DNA from: DHVE2 group archaeon
GTDB taxonomy: Archaea; Thermoplasmatota; Thermoplasmata; Thermoplasmatales; Aciduliprofundaceae
DNA: 64,000 bases
Assembly: GCA_026993785.1 (NCBI GenBank)
Contig: JALWRZ010000007.1
Location: 1-64,000, forward strand
Reading direction: 5' to 3'
A program made the position numbers and the translations under genes. Positions 33,340 through 41,607 of the stretch are shown in pieces. Below the pieces are notes generated by a model. The model was given only the letters and a program-made list of their open reading frames with translations. It was not told the DNA's origin and ran no database searches. Each line of letters opens with the position of its first letter. Position 1 is the stretch's first letter.

Positions 33340-33897
33340 ATGGCGAGGGCTATGAAGGACATCACAGTGGAAGAGGTAATGTCGCGGAACCCGAAAATAG
33401 TATCCGGAGAGCTCACTGTAAAGGAGGGGGCTAAAATACTCAAGGAAAAGGGTATAAGCACCCTGATAGTTGAGGAAGATGGAAAACCTGTTGGAATAGT
33501 CACAGATAGAGATTTCGTTACCAAAGTGGTGGCGGAGGGGCTACCTCTCAGCACCAAACTAAGGGACATAATGAGCAGTCCCATAATCATGATTCCCCAT
33601 AACGAGTATCTGAGCGACGCTGCTCGGATAATGAGTCGCAGAAAAATTAGGAAGCTTCCCGTGGTAAAGGGCGAGAAGATAGTAGGCATACTTTCAGAAA
33701 ATGACATAGTAAGAATCTCTCCGGACCTCATAGCCCTCGCCCAAGAATATGCGAAACTGCATACAAGCGGGGAAAAAGAGGTAAGGGTTGAGGAATACAT
33801 CGCTGGAAAATGTGAGGTTTGCGGTCAATATTCACTGCGGCTTACCATGTACAAGGGGATGCTTGTATGCCCTGAATGCCTGGATGCTATGAGGTAA
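33340..33897 (+). CDS. CBS-pair protein with C-terminal zinc ribbon
   Basis: 185 residues. Two CBS motifs: 'VEEVMSRNPKIVSGELTVKEGAKILKEKGI' with 'VGIVTDRDFV', then 'RDIMSSPIIMIPHNEYLSDAARIMSRRKIRKLPV' with 'VGILSENDIV'. CBS pairs sense adenine nucleotides. The C-terminus 'GKCEVCGQYSLRL' and 'LVCPECLDAM' form a CxxC/CxxC zinc ribbon that could bind nucleic acid or protein. No catalytic domain is present, so it is probably a regulator. A single-gene transcript is suggested by its promoter and the separate promoter of the next gene. Confidence 0.87.
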   Translation: MARAMKDITVEEVMSRNPKIVSGELTVKEGAKILKEKGISTLIVEEDGKPVGIVTDRDFVTKVVAEGLPLSTKLRDIMSSPIIMIPHNEYLSDAARIMSRRKIRKLPVVKGEKIVGILSENDIVRISPDLIALAQEYAKLHTSGEKEVRVEEYIAGKCEVCGQYSLRLTMYKGMLVCPECLDAMR

Positions 33898-33900
33898 AAA

Positions 33901-33914
33901 TTTATATATAAATA
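33901..33914 (+). promoter_or_regulatory. TATA box of the V4R-Roadblock-SDR group
   Basis: TTTATATATAAATA ends about 24 nt before ATG 33938; supports that start over the track GTG at 33929 and a leaderless message. Confidence 0.65.
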
Positions 33915-33937
33915 ATCTTTTATATTATGTGATTCCT

Positions 33938-34336
33938 ATGCCAGAGGTAAAATTGTCAAAAGAAGAACTTTTAGATGTAAAGAGAGCGCATCAGGAGATA
34001 ATGTCCTATGCGTCTGTGGGACTCTTCTACAAAAGCGGAGAATTTATAGGCAAATCCATGGCAGCGAAGGTAAAGAAGGAAAAATATTTTGAGGAGCTCT
34101 CAAAGATTCTAAAGGAGAAAGGATGGGTGAAAGAAATTGAATTTGGGGATGAGCTAGTGAAGGTCAAGGGCTCCATAGAAGTTCATCCATCCAAGGTGCC
34201 CACCTGCGATTTACTCAGGGGAGTCATCCGGGGTATATATGAAACGCGAACTCAGAGCATTGTGAAGGTCGAGGAAATTAAATGCGAGAGTGTTGGCGAT
34301 GAGTATTGCGTTTTTAAGATTAGGAGGGTGAGATGA
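33938..34336 (+). CDS. V4R (4-vinyl reductase) domain protein
   Basis: 132 residues. The C-terminal V4R pattern is clear: 'VPTCDLLRGVIRGIYE', 'VKVEEIKCESVGDEYCVFKI', with conserved Cys and Gly spacing. V4R domains bind small hydrophobic ligands or metals and often regulate archaeal and bacterial systems. N-terminal half 'SVGLFYKSGEFIGKSMAAK' is the usual lead-in strand and helix. The following Roadblock gene is separated by 1 nt, so the two products probably act together. The ligand is unknown. Confidence 0.78.
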   Translation: MPEVKLSKEELLDVKRAHQEIMSYASVGLFYKSGEFIGKSMAAKVKKEKYFEELSKILKEKGWVKEIEFGDELVKVKGSIEVHPSKVPTCDLLRGVIRGIYETRTQSIVKVEEIKCESVGDEYCVFKIRRVR

Positions 34337-34337
34337 T

Positions 34338-34619
34338 ATGATGATGGGATATGCTATTGTTAAAAAAGACGGCAGCTTTATTGAGGGAGATCTTCCCGCG
34401 AATGTTGACAGGGATAGATTCTGCATAATGTGTGCCGCCAGCTATGGAGCGGCATATACTGCTCAGAAAGAACTGCAGGGGGATGTTCTTCAGCTTGTTA
34501 TAAAAAGCAACGCTTACCACATTGTCATAATGCCCATAAAGAGAGGAGATCTCCTGGTGGTCATCGGAGATGAGGAGGACGCAGAGAAGATGAAGGAAAA
34601 GGTGGATGAGGAAGAATGA
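34338..34619 (+). CDS. Roadblock/LC7-like small regulatory protein
   Basis: 93 residues. The pattern 'GYAIVKKDGSFIEGDLP', a central helix 'FCIMCAASYGAAYTAQKEL', 'DVLQLVIKSNAYHIVIMPIKRGDLLVVIG' and a C-terminal helix match the Roadblock/LC7 fold. Such proteins act as dimeric partners of small GTPases or sensors; no GTPase is in the window. GGAGGGTGAG precedes three consecutive ATGs. It is co-directional with V4R (upstream) and SDR (ATGA overlap downstream). Confidence 0.72.
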   Translation: MMMGYAIVKKDGSFIEGDLPANVDRDRFCIMCAASYGAAYTAQKELQGDVLQLVIKSNAYHIVIMPIKRGDLLVVIGDEEDAEKMKEKVDEEE

Positions 34620-35341
34620 AGAATATTATTATTACGGGAGCGTCTCGTGGCATAGGCAGAGCCATTGCCATACGCCTGGCTAGAGAAGGCTACCGTGTCG
34701 CAATAAATTATTACAGGAATGACGAAGCTGCGAAAGACGTTCTCCGATTAATAGAGCAGGAAGGTGGCAGCGGGGAATTATACCAGGCCGATGTTTCTCG
34801 TTATGAAGAAGTGGAGGCTATGGTGAAAAAATTTTATAGTGCTTATGGAAAAATCTATGGTCTTGTGGCCAATGCAGGGATATACATAAGAAGGAACATA
34901 AGAGAAATGAGTATCGAAGATTGGAAAAGGACCATGGATGTAAACTTAAACGGAGCTTTTTACCTTGTGAAGGCATCGCTGCCATATTTAGAGCACCATG
35001 CCTCCATTGTTTTCATATCATCCCAACTTGCCTTTCGAGGCTCTCCCAGTAGTGTAGCGTATAGTGCGTCTAAAGCAGGCTTGCTTGGGCTTATGCGCAG
35101 CCTTGCAATTCAGCTTGCTCCGGATATAAGGGTGAATGCCATTGCCCCTGGAACTATAGATACAGATATGATTTCAAATTATACTGAGGAGGAGAGGAGG
35201 AAAAGGGAGAGGGAAATACCCCTTGGCAGAATAGGCTCTCCTGAAGATATAGCAAACGTTGTATCCTTTCTCCTCTCTGAGGATTCATCCTATATTACCG
35301 GTGCGACCATTGATGTAAATGGTGGATTTTATATCCATTAA
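34616..35341 (+). CDS. Short-chain dehydrogenase/reductase (FabG-like)
   Basis: 241 residues. 'IIITGASRGIGRAIA' is the NAD(P) loop, 'VANAGIYIR' the NAG motif, and Ser-Tyr-Lys appear in 'ISSQLAFRG' and 'AYSASKAGLLG'. 'NAIAPGTIDTDM' and 'SSYITGATIDVNGGFYIH' follow the classical SDR C-terminus. The substrate is not predictable; archaea lack fatty-acid synthesis, so FabG function is unlikely in the strict sense. Translationally coupled to the Roadblock gene. Confidence 0.88.
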   Translation: MKNIIITGASRGIGRAIAIRLAREGYRVAINYYRNDEAAKDVLRLIEQEGGSGELYQADVSRYEEVEAMVKKFYSAYGKIYGLVANAGIYIRRNIREMSIEDWKRTMDVNLNGAFYLVKASLPYLEHHASIVFISSQLAFRGSPSSVAYSASKAGLLGLMRSLAIQLAPDIRVNAIAPGTIDTDMISNYTEEERRKREREIPLGRIGSPEDIANVVSFLLSEDSSYITGATIDVNGGFYIH

Positions 35342-35491
35342 ATCTTTTTATTATTTTTGACCAAAATTTTTGCATCGTGTTAAAAAATGTCAGGAAAAAT
35401 TTAAATGGAGGATTTTTATCACCCCATCATCACGAAACATTTAAATAGGGCGGTTGAGTAATATAATGTTGCGGCTTGGGAGTGAGTCCAA
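35342..35491 (+). promoter_or_regulatory. 150-bp gap: T-rich terminator and tandem TATA boxes
   Basis: Directly after the SDR stop is a T-rich tract (TCTTTTTATTATTTTTG, terminator-like). Two TATA-like elements follow: AAATTTAAATGG near 35398-35408 and AACATTTAAATAGG at 35436-35449. The second is placed to give a short leader containing GGGAGTGAG before the next gene. Confidence 0.5.
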
Positions 35492-35911
35492 TTGACAATG
35501 GCATACATGGAAGATGTGGAAAGCCCGGAGCTCGTAATCACCATTGATGTGCTGGCGAGGGCTATTCAAAACGGATTAAGTAGACCCCGTAGAAAGCTTA
35601 GTTTAGAGGAGGCAAAGATGACTGCGGAGCATATTCTCAACTTTTTTGGCTACGGAGATAGGATAATAGACAATATGCTTGAGCCGGAAGATAGGGATAC
35701 CTTCTATATCCTCGAAGATCTTGGACTGCTTAAAACGGAGAGGGAAGAGACCACACTGTGGGACGGCAGAGAATGGAGAATCCATTACTGGCTTCTGAAC
35801 AAAGAAAGGATTTTGAGCTTGGCGAACCGATCCCAGGAAACGGAGGAAAGGGAGGAGGAGATAGAGAACATATATAACGAATTGCCCGATGATGTCTGGA
35901 TGCACAGTTAG
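35492..35911 (+). CDS. DUF6015-like small protein (Thermoplasmatota-type)
   Basis: 139 residues. The core 'TAEHILNFFGYGDRIIDNMLEPEDRDTFYILEDLGLLKTERE' followed by 'WRIHYWLLNK' resembles a conserved family I know mainly from Thermoplasmatota (DUF6015), which looks like a winged-helix-sized domain. The C-terminus is acidic. The start is uncertain: TTG 35492 is best spaced to GGGAGTGAG, while ATGs lie at 35498 and 35507. Located just upstream of ABCE1 (8 nt), so it may function with ribosome recycling, but that is context only. Confidence 0.65.
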   Translation: MTMAYMEDVESPELVITIDVLARAIQNGLSRPRRKLSLEEAKMTAEHILNFFGYGDRIIDNMLEPEDRDTFYILEDLGLLKTEREETTLWDGREWRIHYWLLNKERILSLANRSQETEEREEEIENIYNELPDDVWMHS

Positions 35912-35919
35912 GTGATTTT

Positions 35920-37686
35920 ATGCATATCGCAGTTGTCATTTATGATAGATGCCAGTTTAAAAAATGTAACTATGAATGCCGCACCTATTGTCCTCCGGTA
36001 AGAATGGGAATTGATACAGTAGTTATCACGGAGAAAGGGTACCCGAGAATTATTGAGGAGCTCTGCGAGGGTTGCGGAATTTGCGTTCACAAATGTCCCT
36101 TTGAGGCAATAAAAATTGTAGGTCTACCTGAGGAGCTTCAGGAGGATTTGGTGCATCAATATGGCGAGAATGGATTTCGTCTCTATAGATTACCTGCTAT
36201 TCAGAAGGATAAGGTCATAGGATTGCTTGGCCCCAACGGAGTAGGTAAGACAACAACCCTAAATATTCTCTCAGGCGCCCTTATCCCAAATCTTGGGAAT
36301 TATGAGCGAGAGCTTACATGGGATGAGGTGATTGAGCACTTTTCAGGAAGCTCCCTCGCGGATTACTTCTCCAAAATAAGGGATGGAGAATTGAGAACCG
36401 CACTCAAGCCCCAGTATGTGGATAAGATTCCCCGAGTGTTTAAGGGCAATGTGAAGGAACTTCTAAAAAAGGTGGATGAGGAGGGCAGGCTTGAAGAAAT
36501 TTCCACGCTCCTCGGATTGGAGAATTCCTTAAACCGAGATGTGGATAAACTGAGTGGGGGGGAGCTGCAGAGCGTCGCCATAGCCGCCACATTGTTGAAG
36601 AATGCGGATGTATATTTCTTTGATGAGCCATCCTCCTATCTGGATATTGCTCAGAGACTGAATATTGCAAGGATAATAAAGGAACTTGCGAGAAAGAGCA
36701 TAGTTTTTGTGGTGGAGCATGACCTAGCTATCATGGATTTTTTAGCAGATGTGATTCACATTCTCTATGGCAGTGAGGGTGCCTACGGAATAGTTTCCCA
36801 GATAAGAGCCACAAGAAACGCCATAAACGCTTATCTTGAAGGCTATCTCCGAGAGGAGAATATAAGGTTCAGGGAATGGAAGATTGAGTTCACGGAGCAT
36901 CCCCCTAAAAAGAGGGTTGATTTGCCCACCCTGATAAGCTGGCCCTATCTTGAGAAGAGTTACGAGAATTTTAGGCTTGAGGTTCATCCCGGTGAGATAA
37001 AGATAGGGGAGGTTATAGGCGTAGTGGGTCCAAACGCCACGGGCAAAACCACCTTTGTGAAACTCCTTGCAGGGGTGCTCAAGCCTGACAAGGGGGAAAT
37101 CGAAGAAAATGTTAAGGTGAGCTATAAGCCGCAGTACATAAAACCGGAATTTGAGGGAACCGTGGAAGAGCTGTTGATGAGCGTTCTCAAGGAAAGGATG
37201 AGTAGCGGGTTCTTCAAGGCTGAGGTCATGCATCCCCTTAATATCAGGCACATAATGCACAAGGAAGTGCAGGATCTCTCAGGAGGGGAGATGCAAAGGT
37301 TGGCCATAGCCATAGCCCTCGGCCTTGAGGCTGATCTGTATCTCATAGATGAGCCCTCCGCGTATCTTGATAGCAACCAGAGGATGATAGCAGCCAAGGT
37401 TATTCGCCGCGTGATGGAAAACACCGGAAAAAGTGCGCTTGTGGTGGACCACGATGTCTACTTCATAGATATTGTGGCCGATAACATCATGGTGTTTGGC
37501 GGTGAGCCATCCCTGCATGGTGTGGGCCGAGGGCCCTACGATATGAGAGAAGGGATGAATCTATTTCTGCGGGATGTTGGCATAACATTCCGTCGTGATA
37601 AGGATACAAGAAGACCCCGGATAAATAACCCTGGCAGCTACACGGACAGAGAGCAGAAATCCAGGGGTGAGTACTATTATGCTTGA
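35920..37686 (+). CDS. abcE1: Ribosome recycling factor ABCE1 (RNase L inhibitor)
   Basis: 588 residues. The N-terminal Fe-S domain has eight cysteines ('[16 protein letters not shown]', '[16 protein letters not shown]'). NBD1: '[12 protein letters not shown]' (Walker A), '[16 protein letters not shown]' (signature), '[11 protein letters not shown]' (Walker B). NBD2: '[12 protein letters not shown]', '[15 protein letters not shown]', '[10 protein letters not shown]'. It splits ribosomes after termination together with aRF1 or aPelota. AGGTGATTTT precedes the ATG. Confidence 0.97.
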   Translation: MHIAVVIYDRCQFKKCNYECRTYCPPVRMGIDTVVITEKGYPRIIEELCEGCGICVHKCPFEAIKIVGLPEELQEDLVHQYGENGFRLYRLPAIQKDKVIGLLGPNGVGKTTTLNILSGALIPNLGNYERELTWDEVIEHFSGSSLADYFSKIRDGELRTALKPQYVDKIPRVFKGNVKELLKKVDEEGRLEEISTLLGLENSLNRDVDKLSGGELQSVAIAATLLKNADVYFFDEPSSYLDIAQRLNIARIIKELARKSIVFVVEHDLAIMDFLADVIHILYGSEGAYGIVSQIRATRNAINAYLEGYLREENIRFREWKIEFTEHPPKKRVDLPTLISWPYLEKSYENFRLEVHPGEIKIGEVIGVVGPNATGKTTFVKLLAGVLKPDKGEIEENVKVSYKPQYIKPEFEGTVEELLMSVLKERMSSGFFKAEVMHPLNIRHIMHKEVQDLSGGEMQRLAIAIALGLEADLYLIDEPSAYLDSNQRMIAAKVIRRVMENTGKSALVVDHDVYFIDIVADNIMVFGGEPSLHGVGRGPYDMREGMNLFLRDVGITFRRDKDTRRPRINNPGSYTDREQKSRGEYYYA

Positions 37687-37719
37687 GCTTCAAAGAAATA
37701 ACAAAAAGTGCAGAGATAA

Positions 37720-37732
37720 TTTTTTATTTAAG
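37720..37732 (+). promoter_or_regulatory. TATA box of nrdJ
   Basis: TTTTTTATTTAAG centred about 23 nt before ATG 37749; sets the leaderless start downstream of the track start. Confidence 0.55.
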
Positions 37733-37748
37733 AGCCACATACATAAAA

Positions 37749-40058
37749 ATGATGCTTAGCTTAGTGAGGAAGAGGAGCGGCGACTATGTGCTTTATGATC
37801 GCAAGAAGATAGCCAACGCCATAAAGAAGGCCTTCTTGGAGACAAGGGAAGTGGATAATCCAGAGGAGGTGGCTGAAGAGCTGGCAAAAATTGTGGAGGA
37901 GAGAATAAAAAAGTACGAGATACCGACGGTAGAGCAGATCCAGGATATTGTGGAAGAGGTTTTGATGGAGAAGAAGTATGTGAATACTGCCCGCGCATAT
38001 ATAGTTTATAGGGAGAAGAGGAAGAAAATAAGAGAGGCAAAACAAATAATGGGCGTTCAGGATGATCTCAAGCTCACCATAAATGCCGTCAAAGTTCTCG
38101 AGGCCCGTTATCTCCTTAAGGATGAGAAAGGGAATATAATTGAAACCCCCCGAGAGATGTTCTGGAGAACCGCAAAATATGTTGCCCTTGTGGATGCTCT
38201 CTATTTTGAAGATGTGTTTGATATGAGTGGCAAACAGAAGCCACGGAGCATGGAGTTTGCAGGTAAGAGTAATCTGAGCGTTTATGAAATGGAAATGCTG
38301 CGAAGAGCCTTCAGAAGATTGAACAGCAAGGGACATATGCGCGTTGACTTCTCCGAATTTATTCGCATTCTCAATGATAGATGGGACCTCATACAATCTG
38401 TGGCAAGAGATTTCTATGAGCTTATGGTACGAAGACAGTTCATTCCAAACTCGCCCACATTGATGAACGCGAACACGAAGTTAGGGCAGTTAAGCGCGTG
38501 TTTTGTGCTACCTGTGCCTGACAGCATTGAAGGTATATTCGACGCGGTAAAATATGCGGCGATGATACACAAGAGTGGAGGTGGCACAGGATTTTCGTTT
38601 TCGCGATTAAGGCCCAAGGGGGATGTAGTGGCGAGCACCATGGGTGTGGCCTCAGGGCCCCTGAGTTTTATGCGGGTATTTGATGTAGCGACAGATGTGA
38701 TAAAGCAGGGAGGCAAGAGAAGGGGCGCGAATATGGGAGTGCTGAGTGTGCATCATCCCGACATACTTGATTTCATCACGTCGAAAGACTCGGAAAACAA
38801 GGTGCTGAGCAATTTCAACATAAGCGTAGCGGTGACAGACGAGTTTATGGAAGCACTGCTCAATGATGATTACTACGAGCTGCGCAATCCGAGAAACGGG
38901 GAAGTGGTTCGCAGAATAAAAGCGCGTCAAGTTTGGGATCTGATAGTCACGCAAGCGTGGAAGACAGGAGATCCGGGAGTGATATTCATAGACGAGATAA
39001 ATAGGAGGCACCCTGCGAGGCATCTGGGAGAGATAGAGAGCACGAATCCTTGTGGAGAGCAACCGCTCCTTCCCTATGAATCCTGCAATCTTGGTAGCAT
39101 AAATCTATCCCTCTTCGTGGAGAACGGCGAGATTAAATGGGACAAATTGAGACGCGTAGTTCACACTGCCGTCCACTTCCTAGACAATGTGATAGACGCT
39201 AACAAATACCCGATACCGCAGATAGAAAGGATGACTTTGCTCACCCGCAAGATAGGTCTCGGTGTCATGGGCTGGGCTGAGATGCTGATAAAATTGGGAA
39301 TACCGTATGATAGTGAAGAAGCCATAGAGTTAGCGGAGAAGGTGATGCGATTTATAAGCGAAGAATCGCATCGTGCGAGTATGAAGCTGGCAGAGAAGCG
39401 CGGTGTATTTCCTGCGTGGGAGGGTAGTGACTGGTGGAAGAAGGGCATAAGGATAAGGAACGCTACCACGACGACGATAGCACCCACAGGCACCATAAGC
39501 ATCATCGCCGGCACATCTTCCAGTATCGAGCCACTTTTTGCCATTGCCTTCGTTAGGAAGGTTCTGAATGGGGAGGAGCTGTTGGAAATCAACCCACTCT
39601 TCGAGGAGGAGATCAGAAGACGCGGTCTGTATTCTGAGGATCTCATGCTTGAGATAGCCAAATCGGGAAGCATCCAGCATTTGGATCTTCCGGAGGATAT
39701 CAAGAGATTGTTTAGAACGGCGCATGATATAGCGCCCAAATGGCATGTGGCTATGCAGGCAGCGTTCCAGAAGTATGTGGATAACGCTGTGAGCAAGACT
39801 GTGAATCTTAGGTATGACGCACCGCCAGATGAAGTAAACGAGGTATTTATGCTCGCCTATCAGCTCAAATGCAAGGGCATCACGGTGTATAGGGATAAGA
39901 GCAAGAGGGAGCAGGTGATAGAGAAGGCGGATAAGGCCATCGAGAATCTGCTTAAGAGGAAAGAAAAGGAGATTTTGCAGGTAAAACTTTTCCCTGAAGA
40001 ATACATCAAAATGGGTTCCACCGAAACATCTTCTTGCAGAGAAGGTGTCTGCGATTAA
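37749..40058 (+). CDS. nrdJ: Adenosylcobalamin-dependent (class II) ribonucleotide reductase
   Basis: About 769 residues. N-terminal ATP-cone ('[20 protein letters not shown]'). Catalytic core: '[23 protein letters not shown]' (first redox Cys), '[23 protein letters not shown]' (thiyl-radical Cys and catalytic Asn/Glu), and '[18 protein letters not shown]' (phosphate loop). The C-terminal 'SSCREGVCD' is the swinging Cys pair that re-reduces the active site. There is no NrdB-like partner, as expected for class II. I start at ATG 37749 because the track's first 22 residues do not look like the family and a TATA box fits this ATG. Confidence 0.95.
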   Translation: MMLSLVRKRSGDYVLYDRKKIANAIKKAFLETREVDNPEEVAEELAKIVEERIKKYEIPTVEQIQDIVEEVLMEKKYVNTARAYIVYREKRKKIREAKQIMGVQDDLKLTINAVKVLEARYLLKDEKGNIIETPREMFWRTAKYVALVDALYFEDVFDMSGKQKPRSMEFAGKSNLSVYEMEMLRRAFRRLNSKGHMRVDFSEFIRILNDRWDLIQSVARDFYELMVRRQFIPNSPTLMNANTKLGQLSACFVLPVPDSIEGIFDAVKYAAMIHKSGGGTGFSFSRLRPKGDVVASTMGVASGPLSFMRVFDVATDVIKQGGKRRGANMGVLSVHHPDILDFITSKDSENKVLSNFNISVAVTDEFMEALLNDDYYELRNPRNGEVVRRIKARQVWDLIVTQAWKTGDPGVIFIDEINRRHPARHLGEIESTNPCGEQPLLPYESCNLGSINLSLFVENGEIKWDKLRRVVHTAVHFLDNVIDANKYPIPQIERMTLLTRKIGLGVMGWAEMLIKLGIPYDSEEAIELAEKVMRFISEESHRASMKLAEKRGVFPAWEGSDWWKKGIRIRNATTTTIAPTGTISIIAGTSSSIEPLFAIAFVRKVLNGEELLEINPLFEEEIRRRGLYSEDLMLEIAKSGSIQHLDLPEDIKRLFRTAHDIAPKWHVAMQAAFQKYVDNAVSKTVNLRYDAPPDEVNEVFMLAYQLKCKGITVYRDKSKREQVIEKADKAIENLLKRKEKEILQVKLFPEEYIKMGSTETSSCREGVCD

Positions 40059-40069
40059 GGAGGGAGATT

Positions 40070-41230
40070 ATGCATTTAACAAAGGATGAGGAGAGAATTC
40101 TGGAGGGGGAATACGGGGAGTCGTTAAGAATGATGATGAGCATTCTTGTGAAAATAGGTGAGATTTACAATGCAGATAGACTCATCCCCATAGCTTCAGC
40201 TCAAATTTCCGGTGTTTCTTACAATACCATAGGCGACCATGGCCTGCATTTTCTCCGCTCTCTTCGAGGTGTAAAGGTGAAGGTACCCACAACCTTGAAT
40301 CCTCTGGCCTTCGATAAGAGATATGTAGATTTGCTTAAAGTAAGTGAGGAAATGTTAGAAAAGCAGGGAAAGATAATAAAGGCCTATGTGAATATGGGAA
40401 TTAGGCCTACAGCCACCTGCACCCCATATTATTTTGACAACATCCCAAAATTTGGACAGCACATAGCCTGGGCAGAGAGTTCCGCGGTGATTTACGCCAA
40501 TTCAATCATAGGTGCAAGAACCAACAGGGAGGGGGCAGTTACAGCCCTAGCCGCTGCAATAATAGGTAAAGCTCCCAATTATGGGTTGCATTTAGAGGAA
40601 GAGAGAAAGGCCACGCATATTGTAGCTCTTGATTTTGAGCCCAAGGGAGAGGAGTATCCGTTAGTAGGCCTTGCAATAGGAGAAAGGATAAGTGGCATTC
40701 CATACCTGAGAATAACGGGCGACGAAGATGATTTCAAGCTTATGGGTGCTGCCATGGCGGCTTCTGGAAGCATTCCCATGTATCATGTGGAAGGCTACAC
40801 TCCGGAGTATAGGAATGCCCTGAATGATGATGTGGAAAGAATATTCATAGAAAGAGATGAGCTCGATTATTTCAGGGAGGAGATCGATGTAGAATTAATA
40901 GCCATAGGTTGTCCCCATGTATCCGCAGTTGAGCTTAGAAGAATTGCGGAATTTGTTAAGAATAAAAAGAAAAAGAAGGATATAGAACTCTGGGTTTTCG
41001 CGGCTAAAAGTGTGAGACAGAGATTCTCCGAATGGGTAAGGATAATCGAAGATTTTGGTGCCAAGGTAATGGAAGATACCTGTGTGGTTGTTAGCAACGC
41101 GGGAAGATTATATCGGCGGATAGGAACCACCTCTGGTAAGGCTGCGTTCTACCTCAGTAAAGAGAAATTCGGTGGCTGCGAGGTAGTGGTGAAAGATCTC
41201 TACACTCTTCTAAGGAGCGTGGTTGAGTGA
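40070..41230 (+). CDS. Aconitase X large subunit (phosphomevalonate dehydratase, catalytic)
   Basis: 386 residues, AcnX/DUF521 family. Converts 5-phosphomevalonate to trans-anhydromevalonate 5-phosphate in the archaeal mevalonate pathway to isoprenoid lipids. Candidate Fe-S cysteines are in 'PTATCTPYYF', 'AIGCPHVSAVEL' and 'MEDTCVVVSN'. 'IGARTNREG' and 'GIPYLRI' are further family motifs. ATG 40070 follows AAGGAGGGAGATT; the track's extra 12 residues lie inside nrdJ. The small subunit follows with a 4-nt to 3-nt junction, so both are produced together. Confidence 0.9.
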   Translation: MHLTKDEERILEGEYGESLRMMMSILVKIGEIYNADRLIPIASAQISGVSYNTIGDHGLHFLRSLRGVKVKVPTTLNPLAFDKRYVDLLKVSEEMLEKQGKIIKAYVNMGIRPTATCTPYYFDNIPKFGQHIAWAESSAVIYANSIIGARTNREGAVTALAAAIIGKAPNYGLHLEEERKATHIVALDFEPKGEEYPLVGLAIGERISGIPYLRITGDEDDFKLMGAAMAASGSIPMYHVEGYTPEYRNALNDDVERIFIERDELDYFREEIDVELIAIGCPHVSAVELRRIAEFVKNKKKKKDIELWVFAAKSVRQRFSEWVRIIEDFGAKVMEDTCVVVSNAGRLYRRIGTTSGKAAFYLSKEKFGGCEVVVKDLYTLLRSVVE

Positions 41231-41232
41231 TT

Positions 41233-41607
41233 ATGAGAGGCAGAATTATTGTGGAGGGAGAGGCTGAAGGTTATGTGGTAAAATGCGCGAAGCCTGTGGT
41301 GGTTCTAGGAGATATAAATGAGAAAGAGGGAACTGCATGCGGGAAAAAGATCGCAGGCAAGGTTTTTGTGTTTCCTCGAGGTGCAGGGAGCACAGTTGGC
41401 TCATATACAATATATGGATTGAGATATTATGGCAAGGCTCCAGTAGCTATGATTCTACAGGAGGCTGAACCTATCGTAGCTGCAGGAGCCATTATAGCCG
41501 AGATACCCACTGTGGATAAGATCGATATCTCATTACTCCAGGAAGGGGATTTGGTGAAAATAAAAGGCAATGTGGTGGAAGTTATATCCTCCCATCCACA
41601 AAAGTAA
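41233..41607 (+). CDS. Aconitase X swivel (small) subunit, phosphomevalonate dehydratase
   Basis: 124 residues, DUF126 swivel domain. 'RGRIIVEGEAEGYVVKC' at the start and 'FPRGAGSTVGSYTIYGLRYYGKAP' with the conserved Ser are diagnostic. It closes the active site of the large subunit. ATG 41233 is used; the GTG at 41227 overlaps the large subunit stop and is an alternative. Its 3' end overlaps the convergent IleRS-like gene by 26 nt. Confidence 0.9.
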   Translation: MRGRIIVEGEAEGYVVKCAKPVVVLGDINEKEGTACGKKIAGKVFVFPRGAGSTVGSYTIYGLRYYGKAPVAMILQEAEPIVAAGAIIAEIPTVDKIDISLLQEGDLVKIKGNVVEVISSHPQK

